Notes under the pieces: generated by a model
What the model saw: only the letters and a program-made list of their open reading frames with translations
The model's database searches: none
Told to the model about the DNA's origin: nothing
DNA from: Microvirga terrestris
GTDB lineage: Bacteria; Pseudomonadota; Alphaproteobacteria; Rhizobiales; Beijerinckiaceae
Direction: 5' to 3'
Assembly (NCBI RefSeq): GCF_015694425.1
Contig: NZ_JADQDN010000015.1
Location: 1 to 64,000, forward strand
Length of the DNA stretch: 64,000 bases
Position numbers and translations under genes: made by a program
Part shown: positions 26,902-35,700 of the stretch, in pieces
Layout of the letters: every line of letters starts with the position of its first letter
How positions within the stretch are numbered: the first letter of the stretch is position 1

Positions 26902-27732
26902 TCAGCTTTGAATGAACGCGAAAAGATCCGGATTGATGATTTCCGGGTGCGTGGTGCACATGCCGTGCGGAAGGCCATCATACACCTTGAGCGTGCCATT
27001 CCTGAGGATCTTGACGGCCAGCAGGGCTGAATCGGCTATCGGGACGATTTGGTCGTCGTCCCCGTGCATGATCAGCACAGGCACCTCAATCCTCCTGAGG
27101 TCTTCGGTGAAATCAGTCTCGGAGAAGGCCTTGATGCAATCGTAATGGGGCTTGATGCCGCCCATCATGCCCTGGCGCCACCAATTGTCGATGACCGCCT
27201 CGAGAACTTTCGCACCGGGACGGTTGAAGCCGTAGAAAGGACCGGCAGCAACGTCTCTGTAGAATTGGGCACGGTTGGCCGCGAGCTGAGCCCGGAAGCC
27301 GTCGAACACCTCGATAGGCAGGCCGCCAGGATTCTTGTCCGATTTGACCATTACCGGCGGCACGGCCCCGATCAACACGGCTTTGGCAACCCGGCCGGCC
27401 TCAGCCCGGGCGACGTAATGCGCGACCTCGCCGCCACCGGTGGAATGACCGACATGGATGGCGTGTTTCAGGTCCAGGGCTGAAGCCAGTTCGGCGACAT
27501 CGGCGGCATAGGTGTCCATCTCATTGCCGGTTGCAGTCTGGGTGGAGCGCCCGTGGCCGCGCCGGTCGTGGGCGATCACACGGAAGCCCTTATCGAAAAA
27601 GAACTGCATCTGGTTGTCCCAGTCATCGGCACTGAGCGGCCAGCCATGATGGAAGACGATGGGCTGAGCATCGCGTGAGCCCCAGTCCTTATAGAAAATC
27701 TGCGTACCATCCCGAGTCGTGATCGTGTTCAT
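26902..27732 (-). CDS. Alpha/beta hydrolase, non-haem chloroperoxidase type
   Basis: The 276-residue length and sequence match cofactor-free haloperoxidases/arylesterases: [13 protein letters not shown] near residue 28, nucleophile serine in GHSTGGGE, acid in [10 protein letters not shown] and histidine in DGLPHGMC. These serine hydrolases can form peracids in the presence of peroxide and organic acid; the natural substrate is usually an ester. The start at 27732 is supported by AAGGAGA upstream. No signal peptide is present. Confidence 0.88.
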   Translation of the reverse strand: MNTITTRDGTQIFYKDWGSRDAQPIVFHHGWPLSADDWDNQMQFFFDKGFRVIAHDRRGHGRSTQTATGNEMDTYAADVAELASALDLKHAIHVGHSTGGGEVAHYVARAEAGRVAKAVLIGAVPPVMVKSDKNPGGLPIEVFDGFRAQLAANRAQFYRDVAAGPFYGFNRPGAKVLEAVIDNWWRQGMMGGIKPHYDCIKAFSETDFTEDLRRIEVPVLIMHGDDDQIVPIADSALLAVKILRNGTLKVYDGLPHGMCTTHPEIINPDLFAFIQS

Positions 27733-28177
27733 CGTCTTCTCCTTGCGCAAACAGAGCGCAAGGCCGAGCTTACGACGATTGTTTGACACGCTTGTGGCAT
27801 CGCATTGTTGTAGGAGCCCCAGAGACCGGATTGCCCTCCAGCCTCCTCGACGCGCATGAAGGGCCTGCCATGCACGAGATCAATAATATTTGGCGGTCGC
27901 GATCTTTGCCCAGCACAGTTTCATCTTTCGCCCGCGCCGAACTCTGCTGATATCAGGTTAGGAAAATGAAATAACTGGTGTCGCTTGCTATTGATTAAGA
28001 AAAGACGTATATAGTCATTATCGGATTTTGGCCGGACAATCGGGTCGTATCGCTTTTGGTTTTTCCAGGCGCACGTTCGGACTTTCTTACCATTACATCG
28101 ACGAACCGAGTTGAGGTCGCGCTTCTGCGTGACCTCCCCTCACGTGCATCTGCAAGAATCGTAAAAGGTTAACCCCA
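27733..28177. other. Divergent intergenic region with cold-shock leader
   Basis: There is no gene in this stretch. It holds the upstream region of the hydrolase gene and the promoter and about 158-base untranslated leader of the cold-shock gene. A CTGATATCAG palindrome occurs near 27946-27956. Confidence 0.5.
27985..28013 (+). promoter_or_regulatory. Predicted promoter of the cold-shock gene
   Basis: TTGCTA at 27985-27990, a 17-base spacer and TATATA at 28008-28013 form a good sigma-70 match. Transcription would start near 28020, giving a leader of about 158 bases, close to the length known for enterobacterial cspA. Confidence 0.5.
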
Positions 28178-28387
28178 ATGATTACCGGCACAGTAAAGTT
28201 CTACAACGACATGAAGGGCTTCGGATTCATCCAGCCGAACGACGGCAGCAAGGATGTGTTCGTCCACGCCACTGCTCTTGAGCGCGCCGGAATGCGCGGC
28301 CTCGTTGAAGGCCAGAAGGTCTCTTTCGACACCGCTGAAGACCGCCGCTCCGGCAAGGTCGCCGTCAACAACATTGAGACCGCGTGA
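28178..28387 (+). CDS. Cold-shock protein, CspA family
   Basis: The 69-residue protein is a single cold-shock domain. RNP1 reads KGFGFIQP and RNP2 reads DVFVHATAL. These proteins bind single-stranded RNA and DNA and act as RNA chaperones. The gene has its own promoter, a long leader and a strong terminator, consistent with post-transcriptional control at low temperature. An AAAGG site precedes the ATG. Confidence 0.95.
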   Translation: MITGTVKFYNDMKGFGFIQPNDGSKDVFVHATALERAGMRGLVEGQKVSFDTAEDRRSGKVAVNNIETA

Positions 28388-28434
28388 TCTCTGATGACTG
28401 GCCCAGGACTTAAGCCTGAGCCGTCAAGCTCTGA

Positions 28435-28463
28435 AGCCGCTCCGCTGAGGAGCGGCTTTTTTG
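28435..28463 (+). terminator. Rho-independent terminator after cold-shock gene
   Basis: The stem AGCCGCTCC / GGAGCGGCT of nine perfect pairs with loop GCTGA is followed by six T residues. Confidence 0.9.
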
Positions 28464-28533
28464 TTGGTACCAGCAGACGCCCTTTAGCATCTGCCTGCCC
28501 TGACCGACAGCAATCGCATTCCACGAGGCATGA

Positions 28534-28743
28534 ATGTCCCATAAGTATCAGGTCCATCAGCTAGTTCGAATTACCCATCCGCGCATTTCGGACAAGCGTG
28601 CAAGTGCAAGCGGCCTCTACGAGGTTACTCGCCTTATGCCCGCCGATCAGACCGGTGAAGTCTCCTACCGCATAAAGTCGTCCGGCTTCGGCGAGCGCGC
28701 CGTGCGCGAAAGCGAGATCACAGCCCAGGCATCCGCGATTTGA
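28534..28743 (+). CDS. Small conserved hypothetical protein
   Basis: The 69-residue basic protein begins MSHKYQVHQLVRI and reads VTRLMPADQTGEVSYRIKS, a pattern I associate with small Hyphomicrobiales proteins of unknown function. It is predicted to be mostly beta strand. It follows the cold-shock terminator and precedes, with overlap, another small gene. Confidence 0.6.
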   Translation: MSHKYQVHQLVRITHPRISDKRASASGLYEVTRLMPADQTGEVSYRIKSSGFGERAVRESEITAQASAI

Positions 28744-29033
28744 CCAGCGGCGGCGCCTTCTTTCAGGGATCTCAGATCTACGATCCGATCGCGCTGCTTC
28801 GACGGGGCGACGAAGTCCTGTACGTCGCCCAGGTAGGCATGAAGGCCTCACGACAGTTCATGATCCTGACGCCGACAGGCGAGCCTGCTTGGCCTCATGA
28901 GCCGCTCGGCAGCCTCTCGGACATCGGCTGGTCGCTTCGAGCGCATCAATGGCACGATGTGACACCTGAGCCTGTTGGACAGAATGAGCGCTTGGCCAAG
29001 ACGCTGGCTCGCCTGCTGACCGAGCGCGCTTAA
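28740..29033 (+). CDS. Small hypothetical protein, TTG start
   Basis: A 97-residue frame starts at TTG, which overlaps the stop of the previous gene (TTGA), suggesting translational coupling. The body (MKASRQFMILTPTGEPAWPH) looks coding and ends in a helical LAKTLARLLTERA. No family is recognised. A later ATG near 28838 is possible but would remove a third of the protein. Confidence 0.5.
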   Translation: MTSGGAFFQGSQIYDPIALLRRGDEVLYVAQVGMKASRQFMILTPTGEPAWPHEPLGSLSDIGWSLRAHQWHDVTPEPVGQNERLAKTLARLLTERA

Positions 29034-29084
29034 GGAGTCGACCTACCCGGGGTTACCCAGGCAGGGGATACGAAGGAGCGGATT

Positions 29085-29390
29085 ATGACTGATCAACCGA
29101 CCAATCTCGATGCTCATCGCGGCATGGCGGCTCAGAAGGCAACCGACCTTCGGCGCCTCCGGTCCGAGGTCGAAGCCGATCAGGAAGCGCTGCGGACGAG
29201 ACAGGCAGAACTCGAAGACCTGCTGGCAGCCGCGCCCGCTGGTGATTGGCATGAGGCGGTCGAGAAGGCACGCTACCTGCTTGGCCTCCTCGCCCAGAGC
29301 CTGGATGCAAGCGATCTCCGTCGACGCAAGCTCATTGACCGGGTCATGGCTGATTTCGACCATCTGCTCGACAAGGCGCCTCACGACTGA
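29085..29390 (+). CDS. Small coiled-coil hypothetical protein
   Basis: The 101-residue protein is helical and highly charged, with a coiled coil over residues 20-50 (RRLRSEVEADQEALRTRQAE) and a second helix bundle after GDWHEA. A clear GAAGGAG site precedes the ATG. No enzyme motif is present and the function is unknown. Confidence 0.65.
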   Translation: MTDQPTNLDAHRGMAAQKATDLRRLRSEVEADQEALRTRQAELEDLLAAAPAGDWHEAVEKARYLLGLLAQSLDASDLRRRKLIDRVMADFDHLLDKAPHD

Positions 29391-29432
29391 GATGATCTGA
29401 ATCCACAAACCTGCGAACAACGGAGACCAGCC

Positions 29433-29573
29433 ATGGCTAGAGGCGAACAGCGCGGTAATCGTGAAGCGAAGAAGCCGAAGAAGGAAAAGCCCAAGGAGGC
29501 GATCCCGACCTCACCCTTCGCGAACCAGGGCAAAGGCGGGACGCCCGCGAAACCATCCGGTGGCAAGCGATAG
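29433..29573 (+). CDS. Very small lysine-rich protein
   Basis: A 46-residue frame starts MARGEQRGNREAKKPKKEKP and ends KPSGGKR. It is strongly basic and probably disordered. Similar tiny lysine-rich proteins are common in Hyphomicrobiales genomes; function unknown. A GGAGACCAGCC site sits before the ATG. It lies between two supported plus-strand genes. Confidence 0.55.
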   Translation: MARGEQRGNREAKKPKKEKPKEAIPTSPFANQGKGGTPAKPSGGKR

Positions 29574-29663
29574 GGCCGCTGCGCATTAAGCTGCGAACGG
29601 CCCACTCGACGCATTGTCCGAACGCGATCCTGCTAAAGAACACGAGACCATGAAGAGTTATTC

Positions 29664-30368
29664 ATGATCCCCTGGGTCTTACTCGATACGGCAAAAATCC
29701 CTGGTGACGGAGGCGAGCTGCGTCTCAAGAAGCGCGGTACCGAGTTCTCGATCATGCTGGGCAGCAACGAGCTGATGAACAGCCGCCTGAGCGGTTCCGA
29801 GGAGTCGCTCGCCAAACTGTCGTGTCTGAGACTTCAGGGCCGCGAGCAGCCAAAAATCCTGATCGGCGGGTTGGGGATGGGCTTTACATTGCGCGCCGCG
29901 CTGGCTGAACTCGGCCTCGAGGCGCAGGTGACCGTGGCGGAACTCATCCCTGCTGTTGTGGCATGGGCCCGGGGGCCGATGGCCGAAGTCTTTGGCGACA
30001 GCCTCAACGATCCACGCGTCAGCATTCATGAGGGAGATGTCGGGCATCTGATCAGATCGAACCGGTCTGCCTACGACGCCATTCTGCTCGATGTCGACAA
30101 CGGGCCCGAAGGTCTGACACGCCAAGCCAACGACAGCCTCTACGACCTCCCAGGCCTCGGCACCGCCAAGACGGCGCTGACGCCAGGCGGCGTCCTGGCC
30201 GTATGGTCATCGGCACCGAACAGAGCCTTCTCCCAGCGCCTGCGCCAGGTGGGATTTCGCGTAGAAGAAGTCGGCGCGCGCGCCCATGGAATACGCGCCG
30301 GCGCAAGACACACGATCTGGATCGCGACGAGGCCAGGGGGTTCACTGGCCTCGCGGGCGCAAATTTAG
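29664..30368 (+). CDS. Spermidine synthase-like methyltransferase-fold protein
   Basis: The 234-residue protein has the nucleotide-binding motif ILIGGLGMGFTLRAAL, an acidic residue at the end of strand 2 (TVAELIPAVVAWAR) and DAILLDVDNGPEGL, as in the spermidine synthase/methyltransferase fold. It lacks the N-terminal spermidine synthase tetramerisation domain, so the reaction is uncertain. A five-codon open frame at 29649-29666 overlaps its ATG (ATGA), suggesting coupled initiation. Confidence 0.7.
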   Translation: MIPWVLLDTAKIPGDGGELRLKKRGTEFSIMLGSNELMNSRLSGSEESLAKLSCLRLQGREQPKILIGGLGMGFTLRAALAELGLEAQVTVAELIPAVVAWARGPMAEVFGDSLNDPRVSIHEGDVGHLIRSNRSAYDAILLDVDNGPEGLTRQANDSLYDLPGLGTAKTALTPGGVLAVWSSAPNRAFSQRLRQVGFRVEEVGARAHGIRAGARHTIWIATRPGGSLASRAQI

Positions 30369-30414
30369 AGAGACTGCATCCACAGACACGAGCCGTACGC
30401 CAGGGGCAGCAGAG

Positions 30415-30663
30415 ATGATGAAGAAGCAGATGGTCGCCATCCAGGATGTCTATGTGCCTGTCCAGCGGCGTCAAACCCTTGACCCGCAGAAAGTCGAGGC
30501 CCTTGCCGAGAGCATGCTGGCCAAAGGGCAAGAGGCACCTATCCTCGTACGGCCTGATGGCAAGCGTTTTGTCCTGGTTGAGGGTTTGCATCGCTTGGAA
30601 GCCTGCAAGGCTCTCGGAGAGACGACGGTACCGGTTTACTTGGTGCAAGCTCGCAAGCACTAG
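30415..30663 (+). CDS. ParB/sulfiredoxin-like nuclease domain protein
   Basis: The 82-residue protein consists of a single ParB N-terminal-like domain: VQRRQTLDPQKVEALAESM, PILVRPDGKRFVLVEGLHRLEAC and a C-terminal VPVYLV. The GxHRxxA motif corresponds to the ParB/Srx nucleotide-binding box. Without a helix-turn-helix it is not a chromosome partition protein. Two ATG codons follow each other at 30415. Function unknown. Confidence 0.75.
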   Translation: MMKKQMVAIQDVYVPVQRRQTLDPQKVEALAESMLAKGQEAPILVRPDGKRFVLVEGLHRLEACKALGETTVPVYLVQARKH

Positions 30664-30743
30664 CCGGCATCCCGGGAAGAGCTACTGCTTTGACCATATC
30701 GGAGCGGAGACAGCGGAAGTCACGCTTCGCCTTCCCTCCCAGA

Positions 30744-31658
30744 TCAAACGACCTCCCTTGGGTTTATCTCGCCTTTACCAAGCTCGGCAGCGAGGTGCTC
30801 CACCCTGAGCCAGCCGTACCAATCCGGAAGAATGCTCCAATTCGGGTCGCTAAGATAGGCATGCGGAAGCCGGTAGTGGAACACCGACCTCGGGCCGATC
30901 TTCTCCCTTGGAAGAGTCTGGCGCACCTGCGCCTCGTCCAGGTAGGCTAGCACGGGCAGAAGGTCGAGGGCACGCTGGCGAGTGGGATTGGCCGCCAAAT
31001 AATCGGCGGTGAGGTCCGGCAGGCTAGGCCAATAATCCGGAGCAAGGACACGCTCCTTGTAGCTCTCAGGATAATCTGGTGGGAGCGCAAGTGAAAGCCT
31101 CAGGCTACCTCGAGCGGTCTGACGTCTGAGATCATCGCTGATCAGAAGGAACGCTTTCAGGAAGGCCGTGAGCGTCCGCGCGTCGAGGCTCGGCGGGTCG
31201 ATGTTGAAGTGCAGGCTGAGTGAGTTCAGGAAGATGGCGCCATGGCCCCGAGCGCCCGCTGACCGAAGGCTTGCAAGAGCCTTGTCCACGTCACCGAGCT
31301 GAGCTGCAGGGATAGGCCCGGTGATGAGCTCCCGCGGTACAAAGGGCGAGACAAGGGTTCCCAGGACCGCAGAGCCGCGACGGCCCAGCCCGACATCCAG
31401 GTCAGGATGGCGAGCGGGATGAATATGGCGCAGATCCAACTCGACCGACAGATCACCCAAGCGGGTGCCCCGAACCTTGATGGCGTGAGGATCCTCCGGC
31501 TCGACAACCCCGTCCAAATCCCTCGCGAGTGCGGCAGCGGCCGCGCTGACGCTAGGGCCGAGAAACTCCACCTCAATACCCACGCGTCGCACGCTGCCAT
31601 CCGCTGTGATCATCGCGGCGGCTGCAAGAGGATGAGATGGGGTAACTGGATTGTCCAT
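30744..31658 (-). CDS. Putative amidoligase (COOH-NH2 ligase)
   Basis: The 304-residue protein has the glutamine-synthetase-like amidoligase pattern: RRVGIEVEFLG near residue 25, LELD-type strand LSVELDLRHIH, and HFNIDPPSLDARTL near residue 150. Family members are thought to make amide bonds using ATP, often beside a glutamine amidotransferase. None is adjacent here; the amidotransferase at 157-1002 is 30 kb away. The substrate is unknown. It is divergent from the alginate lyase gene. Confidence 0.7.
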   Translation of the reverse strand: MDNPVTPSHPLAAAAMITADGSVRRVGIEVEFLGPSVSAAAAALARDLDGVVEPEDPHAIKVRGTRLGDLSVELDLRHIHPARHPDLDVGLGRRGSAVLGTLVSPFVPRELITGPIPAAQLGDVDKALASLRSAGARGHGAIFLNSLSLHFNIDPPSLDARTLTAFLKAFLLISDDLRRQTARGSLRLSLALPPDYPESYKERVLAPDYWPSLPDLTADYLAANPTRQRALDLLPVLAYLDEAQVRQTLPREKIGPRSVFHYRLPHAYLSDPNWSILPDWYGWLRVEHLAAELGKGEINPREVV

Positions 31659-31833
31659 TCATCAGAAAGATGGGAGCGGTCACACATATGGCAACAACTG
31701 ATAGGGCTGCTTCTCATGGGCTCTGCAGGCCCTACTTCCCCTATGACCTTTGAATTGCAGGCCAAGATCTGCCTGGAAGCTGGTCGACACTGAATCGCAT
31801 TTCCAAGGCAGGCAGGTGCAAAAGGAGGAGGAT

Positions 31834-32937
31834 ATGCTTCTCGGTTCCGGCGATCGGGTCTTGTGCAGCGTACGAATGACCGCGGCTCTTCTTGCCCTGT
31901 TGCAGGCCACGCCCGGTCATGCGCAAAGAGTGGGGTACCTCGTGCCAGCTGTCGAGAAAGACAATGGGCAGGCAGCGCCGGAATATGAATGCGATGCGCC
32001 CGGAAACCCTATGATCACCCTTGAGACGCAGAGCAAATACAAGCAGACCGATAGCTCCCGCGCGACGATCGATGACAGCGCCAACGAGAAGTATTTGAAG
32101 GCCGTGGTGCCGCTTCGGGCTTACGCCAAAGGGCTGGTGAAAATCGCCAACGACTATGTGCGCTCAAACCCGAGAAATCCGGCAGCAGCCGTTTGTGCGC
32201 TCGATTGGTTGGAGCATTGGGCCTCGGCCAACGCAATGACCGACACGCGCTCGAAGCAAGCCCTGTTCAACCTGGGCCAGACGCTCGGCGGTTTCGCCCT
32301 GGCCTACCTCCAGATCCGGAATGCTCCGGATTTGCAGGAGGACAAGAAAAAGCGGGTTGAAGGCTGGCTCAAGGCACTCGGCAGGCAAGTGGTAGAGTTC
32401 ATGGACAATAATCATGAGATCTCAGGGCAGAACAACCACCGTTACTGGGCAGGCCTTGCCGCCACTGCAGCCGGCGTTGCCACCAATGACAAGCACCTGA
32501 CGGAGTGGGGCATGGACAGCGCCCGCATCGGCCTTTCGCAGATCACCCCGGAAGGCACATTGCCGCTCGAAATCAGCCGGGGCAAGCGTGCCCGCGACTA
32601 CCATATCTACGCCGCGGAGCCGCTCGTCGCGACCGCAGAACTGGCGCGCAGCCGAGGCGTCGATCTCTATGCCGAAAACGATGGCGCCTTGACGCGGCTG
32701 GTCGACCGGGTGGTTGCATCCCTCGACGACTCATCCTTCTTCGAGAAGGTATCGGGCACGAAGCAGGAAGCCTTTTCCGATGACGGCATAGGACCGCCCA
32801 ACCGCATCGCTTGGCTTGAAATTCACCAAAGCCGCTTCCCCTCGCCTCGGATCGAGGCCCTGCTCGCATCGAGGCGCCCCCTCGCCTCAAGCGGGCTTGG
32901 GGGAGATCTAACACTTCTCTTTCACGACAGCAAATGA
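31834..32937 (+). CDS. Alginate lyase, PL5 family, secreted
   Basis: The 367-residue protein has a signal peptide cleaved after ATPGHA. The PL5 signature NNHRYWAG lies near residue 202, and RGKRARDYHIY near residue 250 matches the AlgL motif RGxRALxYHxY. PL5 enzymes cleave alginate, preferably mannuronate blocks, by beta-elimination in the periplasm. A strong AAGGAGG ribosome-binding site fixes the start at 31834. It heads the alginate locus and would supply oligomers to the importer encoded downstream. Confidence 0.85.
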   Translation: MLLGSGDRVLCSVRMTAALLALLQATPGHAQRVGYLVPAVEKDNGQAAPEYECDAPGNPMITLETQSKYKQTDSSRATIDDSANEKYLKAVVPLRAYAKGLVKIANDYVRSNPRNPAAAVCALDWLEHWASANAMTDTRSKQALFNLGQTLGGFALAYLQIRNAPDLQEDKKKRVEGWLKALGRQVVEFMDNNHEISGQNNHRYWAGLAATAAGVATNDKHLTEWGMDSARIGLSQITPEGTLPLEISRGKRARDYHIYAAEPLVATAELARSRGVDLYAENDGALTRLVDRVVASLDDSSFFEKVSGTKQEAFSDDGIGPPNRIAWLEIHQSRFPSPRIEALLASRRPLASSGLGGDLTLLFHDSK

Positions 32938-32975
32938 CAGCTGCTGTCGTGAAAAGGGGCGAAGCACGCTTTTCC

Positions 32976-33743
32976 TCAAATCATGCCGAGGCCGCCGTTG
33001 ATCTGGAGAATTTCTCCCGACAGATAAGAGGCGCGGTCCGATGCAAGGAAGAGCACGGCTTCGGCCACATCCTCCGGAGTACCCTCCCGTCGGAGAGGAG
33101 TTCGCTCAACCGTCGCCTTGCGTCCCTCAGGCGTACTGAACACATCATGAAAGCGTGTGCCGATGAGGCCCGGTGCGACGCCGTTCACACGGATCCCCAG
33201 CGGGCCGACTTCCTTCGCCAGCGCCCGAACATAGGTCGCGACGGCACCCTTGGTCGCCGCATAATGGGAGGCACCGGGGCCGCCGCCGTCGAACGCGGCA
33301 AGCGAGGACATCAGCACGAGGGTTCCGGACTTCCGGGGCTCCATGCTGCGCAGAGCCGACTGGCAGGCGAGAAACGTGCTCGTCAGGTTGACGGCAATCG
33401 CCTCCTGCCAGAGGTCCAGGGATGTATCGACACAGCGGCTGCGCTTGAGCAAACCGCCGGCATTGGCAAAGAGGATATCGACCGGTCCGAACGCCTGCTC
33501 GGTCTTCGCGAATGCACCGGCAACGCTGACGGGATCCGTCATGTCGGCTTCGATGCCCATGACCTTGCGCTCCGAACCGTTGAAGTCACGCTCCAGGATT
33601 CCGGCTTCCTCGGCACTCGTCACATAGGTGAAAGCCACCCTTGCCCCGCTCGAGGCGAAAGCGCGGGTGGTAGCTGCACCGATCCCGGATGCCCCACCGG
33701 CGATCAGGACGGTCTTTCCGGTGAACTGGGGCTCTGATTTCAT
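32976..33743 (-). CDS. SDR oxidoreductase, probable DEH reductase
   Basis: The 255-residue SDR has cofactor motif GGASGIGAAT, NAGG, and active-site YAATKG. The segments NAGGLLKR, GGGPGASHYAATKG and GTRFHD resemble the Sphingomonas A1 DEH reductase A1-R, which reduces 4-deoxy-L-erythro-5-hexoseulose uronate to KDG. The location beside PL5 and PL15 lyases supports this role, but it remains inference. A GGAGG site precedes the ATG. It is transcribed divergently from the GntR gene with a shared operator region. Confidence 0.75.
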   Translation of the reverse strand: MKSEPQFTGKTVLIAGGASGIGAATTRAFASSGARVAFTYVTSAEEAGILERDFNGSERKVMGIEADMTDPVSVAGAFAKTEQAFGPVDILFANAGGLLKRSRCVDTSLDLWQEAIAVNLTSTFLACQSALRSMEPRKSGTLVLMSSLAAFDGGGPGASHYAATKGAVATYVRALAKEVGPLGIRVNGVAPGLIGTRFHDVFSTPEGRKATVERTPLRREGTPEDVAEAVLFLASDRASYLSGEILQINGGLGMI

Positions 33744-33814
33744 GACAACCTCCCTGCAGGCCACTTGGTCGTGCGGCCTTTGCCTATGAATTGGCTCTTG
33801 CCAGAGCTTCGTCA

Positions 33815-33845
33815 ACTGATATCTTAGAGTGCCAGACTGATATCT
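33815..33845. promoter_or_regulatory. Direct-repeat operator, probable GntR site
   Basis: ACTGATATCT occurs twice, at 33815-33824 and 33836-33845, 21 bases apart (two helical turns) between the divergent SDR and GntR genes. ACTGATAT also occurs before the second GntR gene at 62673-62680. Confidence 0.55.
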
Positions 33846-33850
33846 CTGTC

Positions 33851-34612
33851 ATGGGGCCGAATTTGGAAAGACCGCTCACGGAAACCCTTCATCCGAGCCT
33901 CTTGGCTGGAGACGGACCACTCGTTGTGCAGGTGCACAGGGGGCTGCGGACACTCATCCTTGAGACGATTCTTCTTCCCTGGCAGATCCTATCGGAAAAG
34001 GAGGTGGCGGCATGCCTGAAGGTCAGCAAGACGCCCGTACGCGAGGCGATCATACGGCTCTCCGAGGAAGGGCTCGTAGCCGTCGTCCCGAAAAGCAGAA
34101 CCTATGTGGCGCCGATCAACCTTGATCGCTTTCTGGAAGGCTGCTTCGTTCGCCTACAACTTGAGAGCGGCGCTGCCCGGCGTGCCGCTGCGGAACGGAG
34201 CCTCGAGGACGTCTGCAACCTGAAAGCCTGCCTTGCCCGTCAAGAAAAGGCCATAGCGGCAGAGGATTACACAGCGTTCCGGCACCTCGACGAGGAGTTT
34301 CACTCGCTCATCATCGAGGCCGCAAAATTGTCAGGGATCGTTCAGCTCATTGAGACCGCAAAGGTCGAGATCGACCGGATCCGCAGTCTCAAGCAGCGCC
34401 TGAATATCCGCGCCACGGACCGTGTCCTGGCTCAGCATCGGGCCATCACGGCAGCGATCGCGGACAAAGATCCAGCAAAAGCCGAAGAGGCCATGCGAAC
34501 CCATCTCGGCAGCATCGAGACCAAAGTTTGGGAACTCGGAGAAAACCCGGAGTTCTGGGCGCTCTTCGAGGCGATCAACCGGGAACGCCCACGGTACAGA
34601 CTCTCCGCATAA
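33851..34612 (+). CDS. GntR family regulator, FadR/FCD type
   Basis: The 253-residue protein has an N-terminal winged helix with ILSEKEVAACLKVSKTPVREAI as the recognition region and a helical FCD ligand-binding domain with metal-binding-type residues (RHLDEEFHSLI). Such regulators often sense sugar acids and release DNA on binding them. It probably controls the flanking alginate genes through the direct repeats just upstream. A TTG start at 33791 is possible but would place translation through that operator. Confidence 0.85.
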   Translation: MGPNLERPLTETLHPSLLAGDGPLVVQVHRGLRTLILETILLPWQILSEKEVAACLKVSKTPVREAIIRLSEEGLVAVVPKSRTYVAPINLDRFLEGCFVRLQLESGAARRAAAERSLEDVCNLKACLARQEKAIAAEDYTAFRHLDEEFHSLIIEAAKLSGIVQLIETAKVEIDRIRSLKQRLNIRATDRVLAQHRAITAAIADKDPAKAEEAMRTHLGSIETKVWELGENPEFWALFEAINRERPRYRLSA

Positions 34613-34650
34613 GCCAGGAATAGGAGCGGAGACGAAGGGAGGAAGGCAGG

Positions 34651-35691
34651 ATGGCAGACGCGGCACTCGACAGGGAGAGCGGTGGCGGATCCGTGAGGAT
34701 CCTGGACGGCGTCATCGCGACACCCGAGCTTGCCGCGCCACCAGCCATTTCCCCAACCAGCCAAGAATACGGCATCCGAAAGGCTTTTCGCACTCTGCTC
34801 AGCGACATGCGCCGGGACTGGCAGCTCTATGTACTGCTTGCTCCCATGATCATCTGGTTCGTGGTCTTCCTCTACACGCCGATGTACGGGCTCCAGATCG
34901 CTTTCAAGCAGTACAGCCTCTTCCGCGGGATCGAAGGAAGCCCGTGGATCGGCTTCGACAATTTCGTGGCCCTGTTCAGCAACGAGTACTTCCTGCGAGC
35001 GGTCAAGAACACGCTGCTCATCAGCTTCTACTCGCTTGTCTTCGCCTTCCCGGTTCCAATCATCCTGGCCTTGATGTTCAATGAAATCCACCACCAAGGA
35101 TTTCGCAGGATCGCCCAAACCATCACCTATCTGCCGCATTTCATCTCGGCAGTGATCATCGCCGGTCTCGTAATAAACTTCCTATCGCCCACAACTGGGA
35201 TCGTGAACATCCTCCTGGACCGTCTGGGTTTTGAGAAGATCTACTTCCTTACGATCCCGGAATATTTCCGCCCGATCTTCATCGGCTCCAACATCTGGAA
35301 GGAGGCCGGTTTCGACTCCATCGTCTATCTAGCGGCCATCGCCGGTATCAATCCGGCACTCTATGAATCCGCCCGCATGGACGGCGCCTCTCGCTTGCAG
35401 ATGATACGCTACATCACGCTGCCGTCGCTCCTTCCGGTGATCATGATCATGATGATCATCCGCGTCGGCCAACTCATCGAGGTCAATTTCGAATACATCA
35501 TCCTGCTCTACCAGCCCGCCACCTTCGAGACGGCCGATGTGATCTCGACCTTCATCTACCGTGCGGGTCTGCAGAACAACCAATATGCGCTCGGCACGGC
35601 GGCAGATCTATTCAACGCTGTCGTGGCACTCATCCTCGTGGTGAGCGCCAATTGGCTGAGCCGGCGCTATAGCCAGCACTCGGTTTGGTGA
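34651..35691 (+). CDS. Alginate-type ABC permease, AlgM1-like
   Basis: The 346-residue permease has a long cytosolic N-terminus, then about six membrane segments. TPMYGLQIAFKQYSLFRGI and the EAA loop ALYESARMDGASRLQMI are typical of the LplB/AlgM1 group. AlgM1 pairs with AlgM2 for import of alginate oligosaccharides in Sphingomonas A1. No ATPase gene is in the operon; a shared AlgS/MsiK-like ATPase elsewhere is expected. The next permease begins ten bases downstream. Confidence 0.85.
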   Translation: MADAALDRESGGGSVRILDGVIATPELAAPPAISPTSQEYGIRKAFRTLLSDMRRDWQLYVLLAPMIIWFVVFLYTPMYGLQIAFKQYSLFRGIEGSPWIGFDNFVALFSNEYFLRAVKNTLLISFYSLVFAFPVPIILALMFNEIHHQGFRRIAQTITYLPHFISAVIIAGLVINFLSPTTGIVNILLDRLGFEKIYFLTIPEYFRPIFIGSNIWKEAGFDSIVYLAAIAGINPALYESARMDGASRLQMIRYITLPSLLPVIMIMMIIRVGQLIEVNFEYIILLYQPATFETADVISTFIYRAGLQNNQYALGTAADLFNAVVALILVVSANWLSRRYSQHSVW

Positions 35692-35700
35692 GGTCCAAAC

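Noticed and set aside
157..31658. Functional pairing of the amidotransferase with the amidoligase
   Set aside because: Families of this kind often pair, but 30 kb separates these genes and no shared signal was seen.
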